From Lachnospiraceae bacterium UBA3633 (lineage in GTDB: Bacteria > Bacillota > Clostridia > Lachnospirales > Lachnospiraceae): a DNA stretch of 64,000 nt. The translations under genes were made by a program, and so were the position numbers. The notes beneath the pieces were generated by a model. It was given only the letters and a program-made list of their open reading frames with translations. It was not told the origin of the DNA and did not search any database. The first letter of the stretch is position 1, and the number at the start of each line of letters is the position of its first letter. This document shows, one piece after another, positions 27,684 through 34,868 of the stretch. The stretch spans positions 1 through 64,000 of the forward strand of contig DFKY01000010.1 in assembly GCA_002374095.1 (NCBI GenBank), written 5' to 3'.

Positions 27684-27732
27684 CCCCCTATGTCAACCCC
27701 CTATCTTTTGAAAATGCTTGGAGGTTGGTACC
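27684..27732 (+). repeat. Family core element, copy D
   Basis: Core at 27697-27732 (CCCCCTATCTTTT..GGAGGTTGGTACC) with a second CCCCCTATG at 27684-27692. The upstream flank is unlike copy A, but everything after GGTACC (AGGGAGCGTTCGGCACAC and on) repeats the copy A leader. Confidence 0.85.
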
Positions 27733-27982
27733 AGGGAGCGTTCGGCACACTTCACTACAAAGTGTCCGTGCAAGCACGAACACTTAATCGTTTCGTGGCC
27801 TCCGCTCTTCAAAAAATGCTAAAAAGAAGCATTTTTTGAGATTGCTAGGGTAGACATAAGGGGTAAAGATTAAGTTTATTATATTTATGCATGCTTAAAA
27901 AATCTTGTTTTTGCGACCTATTTTCGAAGTGATGGTGCAAGCATAATGAGTATAACTAATCTTTGGTCGTTGATATAAATAT
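27733..27982 (+). promoter_or_regulatory. Structured leader (downstream flank type 1) of the 27983 gene
   Basis: Almost identical to 2823-3000, including the terminator-like AAAAAATGCT/AGCATTTTTT hairpin at 27811-27837. It differs by a roughly 70-nt insertion (about 27885-27955) with TATGC..GCTT / AAGCATA near-inverted ends, absent from copy A. The region before the core (27582-27683) is AT-rich, with no convincing promoter or gene. Confidence 0.6.
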
Positions 27983-29680
27983 ATGAGAAAAAGCACAAAG
28001 ATGTTAAAGAGACTAGGAGCTACTTTTTTAGTTGTGCTTATGAGTATAGAATCTTTCGCCGCCGTAGTCGGAGACAATGACGGTGCTGCGTTTATCACAA
28101 AAGCCGAGTTCGACTCAATGAAAAATGACTTTCAGTCACAACTTGACCGCTACAACTCATCCCTTGATAATAAGATTGATGGGGCGATAGCGAGCTATCT
28201 TGCGGGCGTTGGCATAGAAAAGCGAACCCTGATTAAGAATGCAATAAGTAATTATGCATTGCTTAGGTTCTATAATGATTTTAAATTTTGGGGGAGAGTT
28301 TGGAAAATAGACACTTCACGGAACAAAACTGTTGGTGACTTAAAGTGGAATGATTTACAAGTACCGCGGTCGTCAAGAGGCTCCCGTGGTGGCGTGGTAG
28401 GATTGACATGGGTTGATCATGTGGTTAACGCCGGATGGAACCCTGGCACTGATGTCGTACAAATAGAAATGCGATATAGTAACCCAACCAATTCAGATTG
28501 GATGACCACTGGTGGTAAAGACCATGTTATAATGCCGCATGAAACATTTCAGTTGAAAAAAAATGATAATAACGAATGGTATGTTTATCAATGGAGAAAT
28601 GACGACTCATCGAATCGCTACTGGAATATTGCTTGTAAGCCGGTTAATAGGGGATATGTAAGTGAACGTGTTCTGAATATCTACTCAGATAACTCTGAGT
28701 CTCAACTTGGCAAAATACATGTCGCTCTTGGTGATGCGACCGGATATATTATCAATCTTACGATGACCGGATATGGTACTACAAATCACGCAAATGATAA
28801 GCACGATATAGATTTTAATATGAAACCTAAAGCTTCCGATATATTTGCTGGTATGCATCAAATTTATTCGACTAATACCTGGACAAGTGAATCTGTTTCT
28901 GGGATTGCTACCTTAGGCGCAAATAACAGTGTAACGATTGATAAAGAGCTTGCTGCTGTTGTCCCATATGACTGGGGTGTTGTCGATGTGATGCTGAAGT
29001 ATGGTTCTTTCCCTTGGGATGTTACGAAGCAATTTGAAGCCTGGAAATATGATGAAAATGACAATGTAGATTATTCGGATGTTACAGAGTATAACCCCGC
29101 AAACCTGACGATCGAAATGGTAACTTTGGCTCATGGTCCTCTTACAGATTGGGGTTATTCTACTAGCAGTCAACCTTTTGCAAATAACATTGAGCAGCCC
29201 ACCGGCACATTTTCGCTTCCAATTGCACCAATTTATAAGTTAAAAGACTCTGCAAGCGGCACTTTCGTAAGACCTGATAAGAGCCTACTGAAATATTGTG
29301 ACGGGTTGCAATTGGTGGATGGTTTAATTGATAATGGCACGATAGAGATAAACTTTAAAATTAATGGTTTCAACAGTAAAACTGGTGCCGCTAATACTTC
29401 CGATACTTGTAAAATATATATTGGTAATACAAAGCTAGACAATAATGCAACTTTCTTGAAAGGAACTATTATGAATGGTGGTACGGTTCTTTATCAAGAT
29501 CGAGCTATTAATGGATTAGAGCTTGATTATGGAAAGACTTATAAAATTACTATTGAAAACTACAAAATCAATGATAAAGACAATGGTGATGATCTATATT
29601 TGAGGTTAATTCCGAAAGATTTGGAGTCTTATTGCCAGCTTGATACTAATAGTCTATCAACTTATTTAATAACTAATTAA
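27983..29680 (+). CDS. Variable secreted protein of the VVGDNDG family
   Basis: 565 residues. The signal peptide and constant region (to 'IASYLAGV', residue about 74) match the 3001 protein nearly residue for residue and the window-edge copy in every residue that can be compared. Nucleotide differences against the latter are synonymous third positions. After 'LAGV' the sequence is unique. A C-terminal beta-rich region from about 435 ('YCDGLQLVDGLIDNGTIEINF') keeps the family's pattern and ends 'LYLRLIPKDLESYCQL'. No Shine-Dalgarno. No cell-wall sorting motif. Function unknown. Confidence 0.88.
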   Translation: MRKSTKMLKRLGATFLVVLMSIESFAAVVGDNDGAAFITKAEFDSMKNDFQSQLDRYNSSLDNKIDGAIASYLAGVGIEKRTLIKNAISNYALLRFYNDFKFWGRVWKIDTSRNKTVGDLKWNDLQVPRSSRGSRGGVVGLTWVDHVVNAGWNPGTDVVQIEMRYSNPTNSDWMTTGGKDHVIMPHETFQLKKNDNNEWYVYQWRNDDSSNRYWNIACKPVNRGYVSERVLNIYSDNSESQLGKIHVALGDATGYIINLTMTGYGTTNHANDKHDIDFNMKPKASDIFAGMHQIYSTNTWTSESVSGIATLGANNSVTIDKELAAVVPYDWGVVDVMLKYGSFPWDVTKQFEAWKYDENDNVDYSDVTEYNPANLTIEMVTLAHGPLTDWGYSTSSQPFANNIEQPTGTFSLPIAPIYKLKDSASGTFVRPDKSLLKYCDGLQLVDGLIDNGTIEINFKINGFNSKTGAANTSDTCKIYIGNTKLDNNATFLKGTIMNGGTVLYQDRAINGLELDYGKTYKITIENYKINDKDNGDDLYLRLIPKDLESYCQLDTNSLSTYLITN

Positions 29681-29709
29681 ACAAGAGAAAAGCACATAAT
29701 CTTAAACCC

Positions 29710-29737
29710 TTGATTTTTTCTTTTTAAGTGGTATAAT
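29710..29737 (+). promoter_or_regulatory. Promoter for the tRNA-like RNA / yedE leader
   Basis: TTGATT (29710-29715), a 16-nt spacer, TATAAT (29732-29737); a second TATAAT lies at 29743. It sits about 40 nt before the tRNA-like element. Confidence 0.6.
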
Positions 29738-29773
29738 TATTTTATAATTAAATAGATGAATTTCATTAGATAA

Positions 29774-29830
29774 GGAATTTCTAATTCTCTGGTGAGAGTC
29801 GTGGTTCGGGTTCGATTCCTGAAAGTTCCG
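29774..29830 (+). ncRNA. tRNA(Sec)-like element lacking anticodon and extra arms
   Basis: GGAATTT (29774) pairs with AAGTTCC (29823-29829), followed by a G discriminator. A T-arm TCGGG-TTCGATT-CCTGA abuts it. TA at 29782-29783 fits U8 and A9. Then a 6-bp stem ATTCTC / GAGAGT encloses the 4-nt loop TGGT, the D-arm shape characteristic of selenocysteine tRNA. Only CGTGGT lies between D-stem and T-stem, so the anticodon and long variable arms (about 38 nt) are absent. An eighth acceptor pair would be a C-A mismatch. It is either a deleted selC relic or a tRNA-mimic regulatory RNA ahead of selenium genes. Confidence 0.55.
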
Positions 29831-29888
29831 ATTAGGTATCTTATGTCAAATGCTAAAAAGATATATATTTCTTTTTATTTGCTAGTGA

Positions 29889-29919
29889 GATTCTTTTGAT
29901 GTGCTAAAGAATCTTTTTT
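29889..29919 (+). terminator. Terminator between the tRNA-like element and yedE
   Basis: GATTCTTT / AAAGAATC with a 9-nt loop and six T. It could end a short independent RNA, or act as an attenuator for yedE, which starts 79 nt later after AGGAGG. Confidence 0.8.
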
Positions 29920-29997
29920 ATTTGCAGATTTATACATAAGATACTTTATATGAAATTATCTATAAAAAAGGTATAACCTTTAAATTTAGGAGGATTT

Positions 29998-31152
29998 ATG
30001 AAAACAAAAATTAATCCACTTATTATAGTCACAGGACTTGTAATAGGTGTCGCAGCTGTGCTTCTTACAAAATTTGGTAATCCAAAAAATATGGGATTCT
30101 GTATCGCATGTTTCATAAGAGACATAGCTGGAACTACAAAACTTCACTCTGCTCCTGTAGTGCAGTATTTAAGACCTGAGATAGTAGGTATAGTTCTTGG
30201 TTCTGCTATCATGGCATTTGTATCAGGCGAGTGGAGAGCTAAAGCTGGATCAAGCCCTGCTATAAGATTTATTTTAGGATTTATGGTTATGGTTGGCGCT
30301 CTCATTTTCCTTGGTTGCCCACTTCGTATGGTTATAAGAATGGGTGGCGGAGACTTAAATGCATTTGTTGGTCTTGCAGGATTCGTCGTTGGTATACTTA
30401 TTGGTGTGGTATTTCTCAAAAAAGGATTTGGTCTTAAGAGAAATTATGATACGGCAAATCTTGATGGCTTAGTTCTTCCAGTTGTACTTATAATTCTTTT
30501 CGTACTTTTCTTTATGGCATGGCCAGCTCTTTCTCAATATGTATCAGATGTAAAAGCAGGAGTAGAAGACGCAAAGAATACTACAGCATTTGCAATATCT
30601 ACATCAGGCCCAGGATCAATGCATGCACCATTATTTATGGCACTCGCTGTAGGACTTATAGTTGGTGTCCTTGCACAGAAGGCTCGTATATGTATGGTTG
30701 GTGGTCTTCGTGATGTGATTCTTTTTAAGAATTTCAATCTCTTACTTGGATTTGTAGCTATATTTGTAGCAGTACTTGTAGGAAATGTAGTACTTGGTAA
30801 TTTCACAGGATTTTCTACACAGAGTCAACCAATAGCACATTCAAGTCAAGTATGGAATTTCCTTGGTATGGTTATAGTAGGTTGGGGATCTTGCTTACTT
30901 GGTGGTTGTCCACTTCGTCAACTTATACTTGCAGGTGAAGGAAATGCTGACTCAGCTATCACAGTAATTGGTATGCTTGTAGGAGCTGCATTTGCTCACA
31001 ACTTTGCACTTGCTGGTGGCGCTGATCCAGGTATGGTAGATGGAGCATATAAAGTATTTTCATTAAGTGCAAATGGAAAGCTTGCAGCTATATGTTGTCT
31101 TATAGCACTTCTTATCATCTCATGCACAAATCTTAAAGCAGAGGAAAATTAA
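29998..31152 (+). CDS. yedE: YedE-family selenium metabolism membrane protein
   Basis: 384 residues, about ten membrane segments, built as two YeeE/YedE repeats. Each repeat has a conserved Cys motif: 'LGCPLRMVIRMGGGDLNA' and 'GGCPLRQLILAGEGNADSA'. Related YeeE is a thiosulfate importer. The selenium-linked branch is thought to import a reduced selenium or sulfur species and is a phylogenetic marker of selenium use. AGGAGG ribosome site. It overlaps the operon logic of the TusA-like gene, 1 nt downstream. Function in selenium transport is inferred from family and context. Confidence 0.88.
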   Translation: MKTKINPLIIVTGLVIGVAAVLLTKFGNPKNMGFCIACFIRDIAGTTKLHSAPVVQYLRPEIVGIVLGSAIMAFVSGEWRAKAGSSPAIRFILGFMVMVGALIFLGCPLRMVIRMGGGDLNAFVGLAGFVVGILIGVVFLKKGFGLKRNYDTANLDGLVLPVVLIILFVLFFMAWPALSQYVSDVKAGVEDAKNTTAFAISTSGPGSMHAPLFMALAVGLIVGVLAQKARICMVGGLRDVILFKNFNLLLGFVAIFVAVLVGNVVLGNFTGFSTQSQPIAHSSQVWNFLGMVIVGWGSCLLGGCPLRQLILAGEGNADSAITVIGMLVGAAFAHNFALAGGADPGMVDGAYKVFSLSANGKLAAICCLIALLIISCTNLKAEEN

Positions 31153-31153
31153 T

Positions 31154-31357
31154 ATGGTAGACGCAAGAGGATTCTCTTGTCCAAAACCAGTTATGATGGT
31201 TGATGAAGAGATTAAGAAAAACAATCCAAGTGAACTTGTAGTTTTGGTGGACAATAGGACAGCTGAAAATAATGTCAGTAATCATGCAGAGTCACTTGGA
31301 TATAAAGTAACACATGAAAAAGAAGGGAGAGACTTTAAGCTAACTTTAAGTAAGTAG
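31154..31357 (+). CDS. TusA/SirA-like sulfur (selenium) carrier protein
   Basis: 67 residues, a single TusA domain with 'ARGFSCPKPVMMVDEEI', the CPxP motif whose Cys carries persulfide (or perselenide). It corresponds to the N-terminal domain of YedF; the full-length YedF is at 43163. It starts 1 nt after yedE, so the pair likely couples import with intracellular carriage of the chalcogen. Confidence 0.88.
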   Translation: MVDARGFSCPKPVMMVDEEIKKNNPSELVVLVDNRTAENNVSNHAESLGYKVTHEKEGRDFKLTLSK

Positions 31358-31413
31358 GAATGGATTTTTAAGTTAGTTTTTACATACTTAAGGTAATACA
31401 AAGAAAAAAATAT

Positions 31414-32553
31414 ATGATATACTTAGATAATGCAGCGACAACTTTAATAAAGCCAGATTCTGTGATTGAGGCAGTAGTTAGTGCGATGAAGACTCAAGGG
31501 AACGCTTCTCGTGGTGCACACGGAGCGACTCTTACTGCATCACGTACTGTATATGATGCAAGAGTTAAGATTGCAAAGTTTTTTAACTTTGACAAGCCAT
31601 CAAATGTAGTATTTACATGCAATTCTACAGAAGCACTTAATATCGTGATAAGTGGTCTTATAAATGATGGGGATCATGTAGTTTCTACAGATACAGAGCA
31701 TAACTCAGTCCTTAGGCCTTTATATCACTTAAGAGATACAAAGAATATTGATTTACAATTTGTAAAAGCTAATGAAAAAGGAATACTTTGCATTAGTGAT
31801 TTTGAAAAGATCATCAGTAAAAAAACTAAAGTAGTTGTAGTAAATCATATTTCTAATCTCACAGGCAATGTAAATGACATAAAAAAAATCTCAGATATAG
31901 CGCATGATGCTGGGGCAGTGCTTATAGTTGATGGCTCTCAATCAGCTGGCACGATGAATGTCGATGTGAAAGCTCTTGGGATAGATGTGTATTGCTTTAC
32001 TGGGCATAAGGGGCTTTTCGGACCACAAGGTACAGGTGGGCTTCTTGTAAGAGATGGTATAGAGATAGAACCTTTTAAAAGAGGTGGCTCTGGTGTACAG
32101 ACATATAATGAAGACCAACCAAAAGAATATCCTACGAGACTTGAAGCAGGAACTCTTAATTCTCATGGCATAGCAGGACTTTCAGCAGCTATTGATTTTA
32201 TTAGTGAGGTAGGGGTTATTAATATTCATAAAAAAGAAGTTGAGCTCACAAAATATTTTTATGACGCTGTGATGAAAATTGATGGTGTGAAAGTCTATGG
32301 AGACTTTTCTGATTTTGATAACCATGCAGCGATTGTATCACTCAATGTAAAAGACTATGATTCTGGTGAAGTGGCGGATGCTTTATCAAATGATTATGGT
32401 ATAGCGACGAGATCTGGTGCACATTGTGTTCCTCGCTTACATATTGCACTTGGAACAAAAAATCAAGGTGCAGTTAGATTTAGTTTTTCATATTTTACAA
32501 CATATGAAGAGCTTGATGTAGCAATTGGTGCTTTAAAAGAGATAGCAAGTTAG
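31414..32553 (+). CDS. Cysteine desulfurase (class V aminotransferase)
   Basis: 379 residues. 'MIYLDNAATTLIKPDSV' start, 'NSTEALNIVISGLI', PLP Lys in 'CFTGHKGLFGPQGTGGL', and catalytic Cys region 'ATRSGAHCVPRLHIALGT', where R-x-G-x-H-C is the SufS/CsdA pattern. Releases sulfur (or selenium from selenocysteine) as a persulfide and passes it to carriers such as the TusA-like protein encoded just upstream. The position within a selenium cluster suggests a dedicated enzyme. Confidence 0.9.
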   Translation: MIYLDNAATTLIKPDSVIEAVVSAMKTQGNASRGAHGATLTASRTVYDARVKIAKFFNFDKPSNVVFTCNSTEALNIVISGLINDGDHVVSTDTEHNSVLRPLYHLRDTKNIDLQFVKANEKGILCISDFEKIISKKTKVVVVNHISNLTGNVNDIKKISDIAHDAGAVLIVDGSQSAGTMNVDVKALGIDVYCFTGHKGLFGPQGTGGLLVRDGIEIEPFKRGGSGVQTYNEDQPKEYPTRLEAGTLNSHGIAGLSAAIDFISEVGVINIHKKEVELTKYFYDAVMKIDGVKVYGDFSDFDNHAAIVSLNVKDYDSGEVADALSNDYGIATRSGAHCVPRLHIALGTKNQGAVRFSFSYFTTYEELDVAIGALKEIAS

Positions 32554-32560
32554 ATGATTC

Positions 32561-32597
32561 AAAAATGGATCCGAAAGTATTTTTGCATCCTTTAAAA
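32561..32597 (+). promoter_or_regulatory. Conserved leader motif, copy 1
   Basis: A near-identical motif (AAAAATGGATCC, A-rich 5 nt, TTTT, GCATCCTTTAAA) occurs here and at 34255-34290, each time shortly before the ribosome site of a Cys-rich redox protein gene. GGAT/ATCC can form a short stem. Role unknown. Confidence 0.45.
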
Positions 32598-32622
32598 TTA
32601 AAAAATAAAGGAGAAAAAAATT

Positions 32623-33897
32623 ATGGCAGACAGACATGAGATGTGGAGAAATCTTGGGATGGATATAGAGCAACATGATGTGCTCTGCTCAGTCCTTCCT
32701 GGCGCAGTAGGTGACGTATTTATGTCACAAAAGAATAGACCAAAGGGAATGGATTTTTGGGATATGGTTGTAGCTGATGTCCACGGAATTCGTCCAGCAG
32801 AATTAATTGAAGAGCAAAAGAAAGGAAGAAAAGTATTTGGTACATTTTGCGTATATGTGCCAGATGAAGTAGTTATAGCATGTAATGGTATAGTTACAGG
32901 ACTTTGCGGCGGTTCACAGTTTTGGGTACCAGCTGGTGAAGCAGTACTTCCTAAAAATACATGCCCACTTATAAAAGCATCTGTAGGAGCAAGACTTGGT
33001 AAGACATGCCCATTCTTTAGAATAGCTGATATGTATGTAGGAGAGACAACTTGCGATGGCAAGAAAAAAGCTTATGAGATACTTGGTGAAGATGTGCCTA
33101 TGTACGTTATGGACGTGCCTCAGATGAAGAGACCTGAAGATATAGAGAGATGGGCACATGAGATATCACTTTTTGCTAAGAAAGTAGAAGAGTTTACAGG
33201 AGTTAAACTTACTGTAGAAAACTTAAAGAAGGCTATTCATATCATCAATGAAAAAAGAAAAGCAATGCAAAGAGTATATAATGCAAGAAAGAATAAAGTT
33301 CTTCCTATCTCTGGTAGAGATAGTTTACTTATGACGCAGATCTCTTTCTTTGATGATCCAGAGAGATGTGCAACTATGTGCAATAAACTTGCGGATGAGT
33401 TGGAGCAAAGAGTAAAAGATGGTGTGTCAGTAGTTGATGCTGGCACAAAGAGAATACTCGTCACAGGTACACCACTTGCTATACCAAACTGGAAACTTCA
33501 CAACGTTATAGAGACTACTGGCGCGGCAGTTGTATGTGAAGAGATGTGTACAGGTACAAGATATATTGAAAATCTTGTAGATGAAAATATAAATACTCTT
33601 GAAGAAGGATTTATGGCACTTGCAAAACGTTATATGAAGACTAATTGTGCTTGCTTTACTCCAAATACAGGTCGTATCGATGACATAAAGAGAATGGTAA
33701 AAGAGTACAATGTCGATGGAGTAATAGATTGTAGCCTTAAGTTCTGCTGTCTCTATGATACAGAGAAATATTCTGTGGCAAGAGCTCTGAAAGAAGCAAA
33801 TATTCCAGTACTTCAACTTGAGACAGATTATGAAGATGCTGATGCAGAGCAATTAAGAACTCGTATTGGTGCATTTGTTGAAATGTTAAATAAATAA
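32623..33897 (+). CDS. Double-cubane-cluster protein of the 2-hydroxyacyl-CoA dehydratase family
   Basis: 424 residues, HgdB/FldC superfamily. Cluster-binding Cys lie in 'FGTFCVYVPDE', 'LPKNTCPLIKASVG', 'CPFFRIADMYVGETTCDGKKK', and a C-terminal 'DCSLKFCCLYDTEK'. A substrate dehydratase needs two such subunits; here there is one, so a stand-alone double-cubane reductase that activates small molecules is more likely. A second homologue with its activase is at 41988. GGAG ribosome site. The selenium context suggests a reductive maturation role, which is inference. Confidence 0.85.
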   Translation: MADRHEMWRNLGMDIEQHDVLCSVLPGAVGDVFMSQKNRPKGMDFWDMVVADVHGIRPAELIEEQKKGRKVFGTFCVYVPDEVVIACNGIVTGLCGGSQFWVPAGEAVLPKNTCPLIKASVGARLGKTCPFFRIADMYVGETTCDGKKKAYEILGEDVPMYVMDVPQMKRPEDIERWAHEISLFAKKVEEFTGVKLTVENLKKAIHIINEKRKAMQRVYNARKNKVLPISGRDSLLMTQISFFDDPERCATMCNKLADELEQRVKDGVSVVDAGTKRILVTGTPLAIPNWKLHNVIETTGAAVVCEEMCTGTRYIENLVDENINTLEEGFMALAKRYMKTNCACFTPNTGRIDDIKRMVKEYNVDGVIDCSLKFCCLYDTEKYSVARALKEANIPVLQLETDYEDADAEQLRTRIGAFVEMLNK

Positions 33898-33925
33898 TTT
33901 GTTGATTTATGATTAGTAGAGGTAT

Positions 33926-34240
33926 ATGAATATGCCTCTACTAATTATTTATGTTAAGATGGATAATTCTGATTTTCATTATTTTATAATTTTTGATACT
34001 TATGAAGATGCTATGGCTATGCATGATGCACTTGATAAAGCATCTATAGAAAATAAGATATCACCAGCACCACTTGATCTTGTTGAAGGAGTTTGCTGTG
34101 GAGTGTCGCTTATGATTATGCCAGATGATAAAGAAAAGCTTGATGAGTTTTTGAAAAATAATAATGATAAAAACCTTAAATATGAAAAAATAGTAAAAGC
34201 TGAAAGAAAATTTAAACCTAACAGAGATAGGTATTGCTAA
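33926..34240 (+). CDS. DUF3343 putative Se/S carrier protein
   Basis: 104 residues as called. The DUF3343 pattern starts at 'DFHYFIIFDTYEDAMAMHDAL' and includes 'PLDLVEGVCCGVSLMI' with the paired Cys. Family members lie next to YedF and are proposed selenium/sulfur carriers. The first ATG (33926) lies in the loop of a perfect 11-bp hairpin (33912-33945). The Met at 33959 gives a more typical family length, so the true start may be there. A paralogue is at 43785. Confidence 0.8.
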   Translation: MNMPLLIIYVKMDNSDFHYFIIFDTYEDAMAMHDALDKASIENKISPAPLDLVEGVCCGVSLMIMPDDKEKLDEFLKNNNDKNLKYEKIVKAERKFKPNRDRYC

Positions 34241-34254
34241 TAGTTTAGTTTAAA

Positions 34255-34290
34255 AAAAATGGATCCAAAAGTTGTTTTGCATCCTTTAAA
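34255..34290 (+). promoter_or_regulatory. Conserved leader motif, copy 2
   Basis: Second copy of the motif at 32561-32597 (AAAAATGGATCC..GCATCCTTTAAA), before the C_GCAxxG gene. Confidence 0.45.
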
Positions 34291-34337
34291 TAAATTCACA
34301 AAGTTTGTGAAAAATTAATTTTAGGAGGTTATGTATT

Positions 34338-34868
34338 ATGGATTTTAAACCAAGAGTTACTGAAGTTGATTTACACAAAGTTCAGATGGATGCTGAACAA
34401 GCTTATAAGGATGGATTTTTCTGTTGTGAAGCAGTACTTGAGACGATTATGAAAAATTTTGATTTGGATGTGCCACATGAACTTATTCGTATGACATCAG
34501 CTATGTCAATAGGTGCAGGTAGATCAGGTTGTCTTTGCGGTGCTGTAAATGGTGGGATCGCTGCACTTGGACTATTATTTGGTCGTGATGAAAAGAGAGG
34601 ACCAAAGGACCCAGAAGTTAATAAATGCATGGGATTTTCTAAAGAACTTAGAGATTGGTTTGAGGCTAATAATGGCAAGAAAGCTACTTGCTGTCGTGTA
34701 TTAACAAGAGAGTTTAATATGGCAGAAGGTGAACACAAAAAACAATGTATTTATTATACAGGACTTTGCGCTTGGAAAGTTGCAGAGATAGTTGCAAGAG
34801 AGTGTGGAATTAAGACTATAAATCCAAATGTAACACTTAAGACAAGGGAGGAATTATATGCTGCTTAA
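34338..34868 (+). CDS. C_GCAxxG_C_C family redox protein
   Basis: 176 residues with the family's spaced Cys: 'DGFFCCEAVLETI', 'GRSGCLCGAVNGGIAALGLLFG' (the C-GCAxxG motif), 'NGKKATCCRVLTREF' and 'KKQCIYYTGLCAWK'. Family function is unknown; a redox-active or metal-binding role is assumed and it often occurs beside membrane transporters or oxidoreductases. AGGAGG ribosome site. Its end overlaps the TDT gene start by 11 nt. Confidence 0.88.
   Translation: MDFKPRVTEVDLHKVQMDAEQAYKDGFFCCEAVLETIMKNFDLDVPHELIRMTSAMSIGAGRSGCLCGAVNGGIAALGLLFGRDEKRGPKDPEVNKCMGFSKELRDWFEANNGKKATCCRVLTREFNMAEGEHKKQCIYYTGLCAWKVAEIVARECGIKTINPNVTLKTREELYAA

Noticed and set aside
2741..27732. Invertible-promoter switch at the core elements
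   Set aside because: All four cores are in the same orientation and no recombinase gene is in the window, so inversion between them is not supported.
1..29680. Diversity-generating retroelement explaining the variable proteins
   Set aside because: No reverse transcriptase, template repeat or adenine-biased variable repeat; differences are wholesale, not point changes.
29774..29830. Ordinary functional tRNA
   Set aside because: Only 57 nt with no anticodon arm; it cannot decode.
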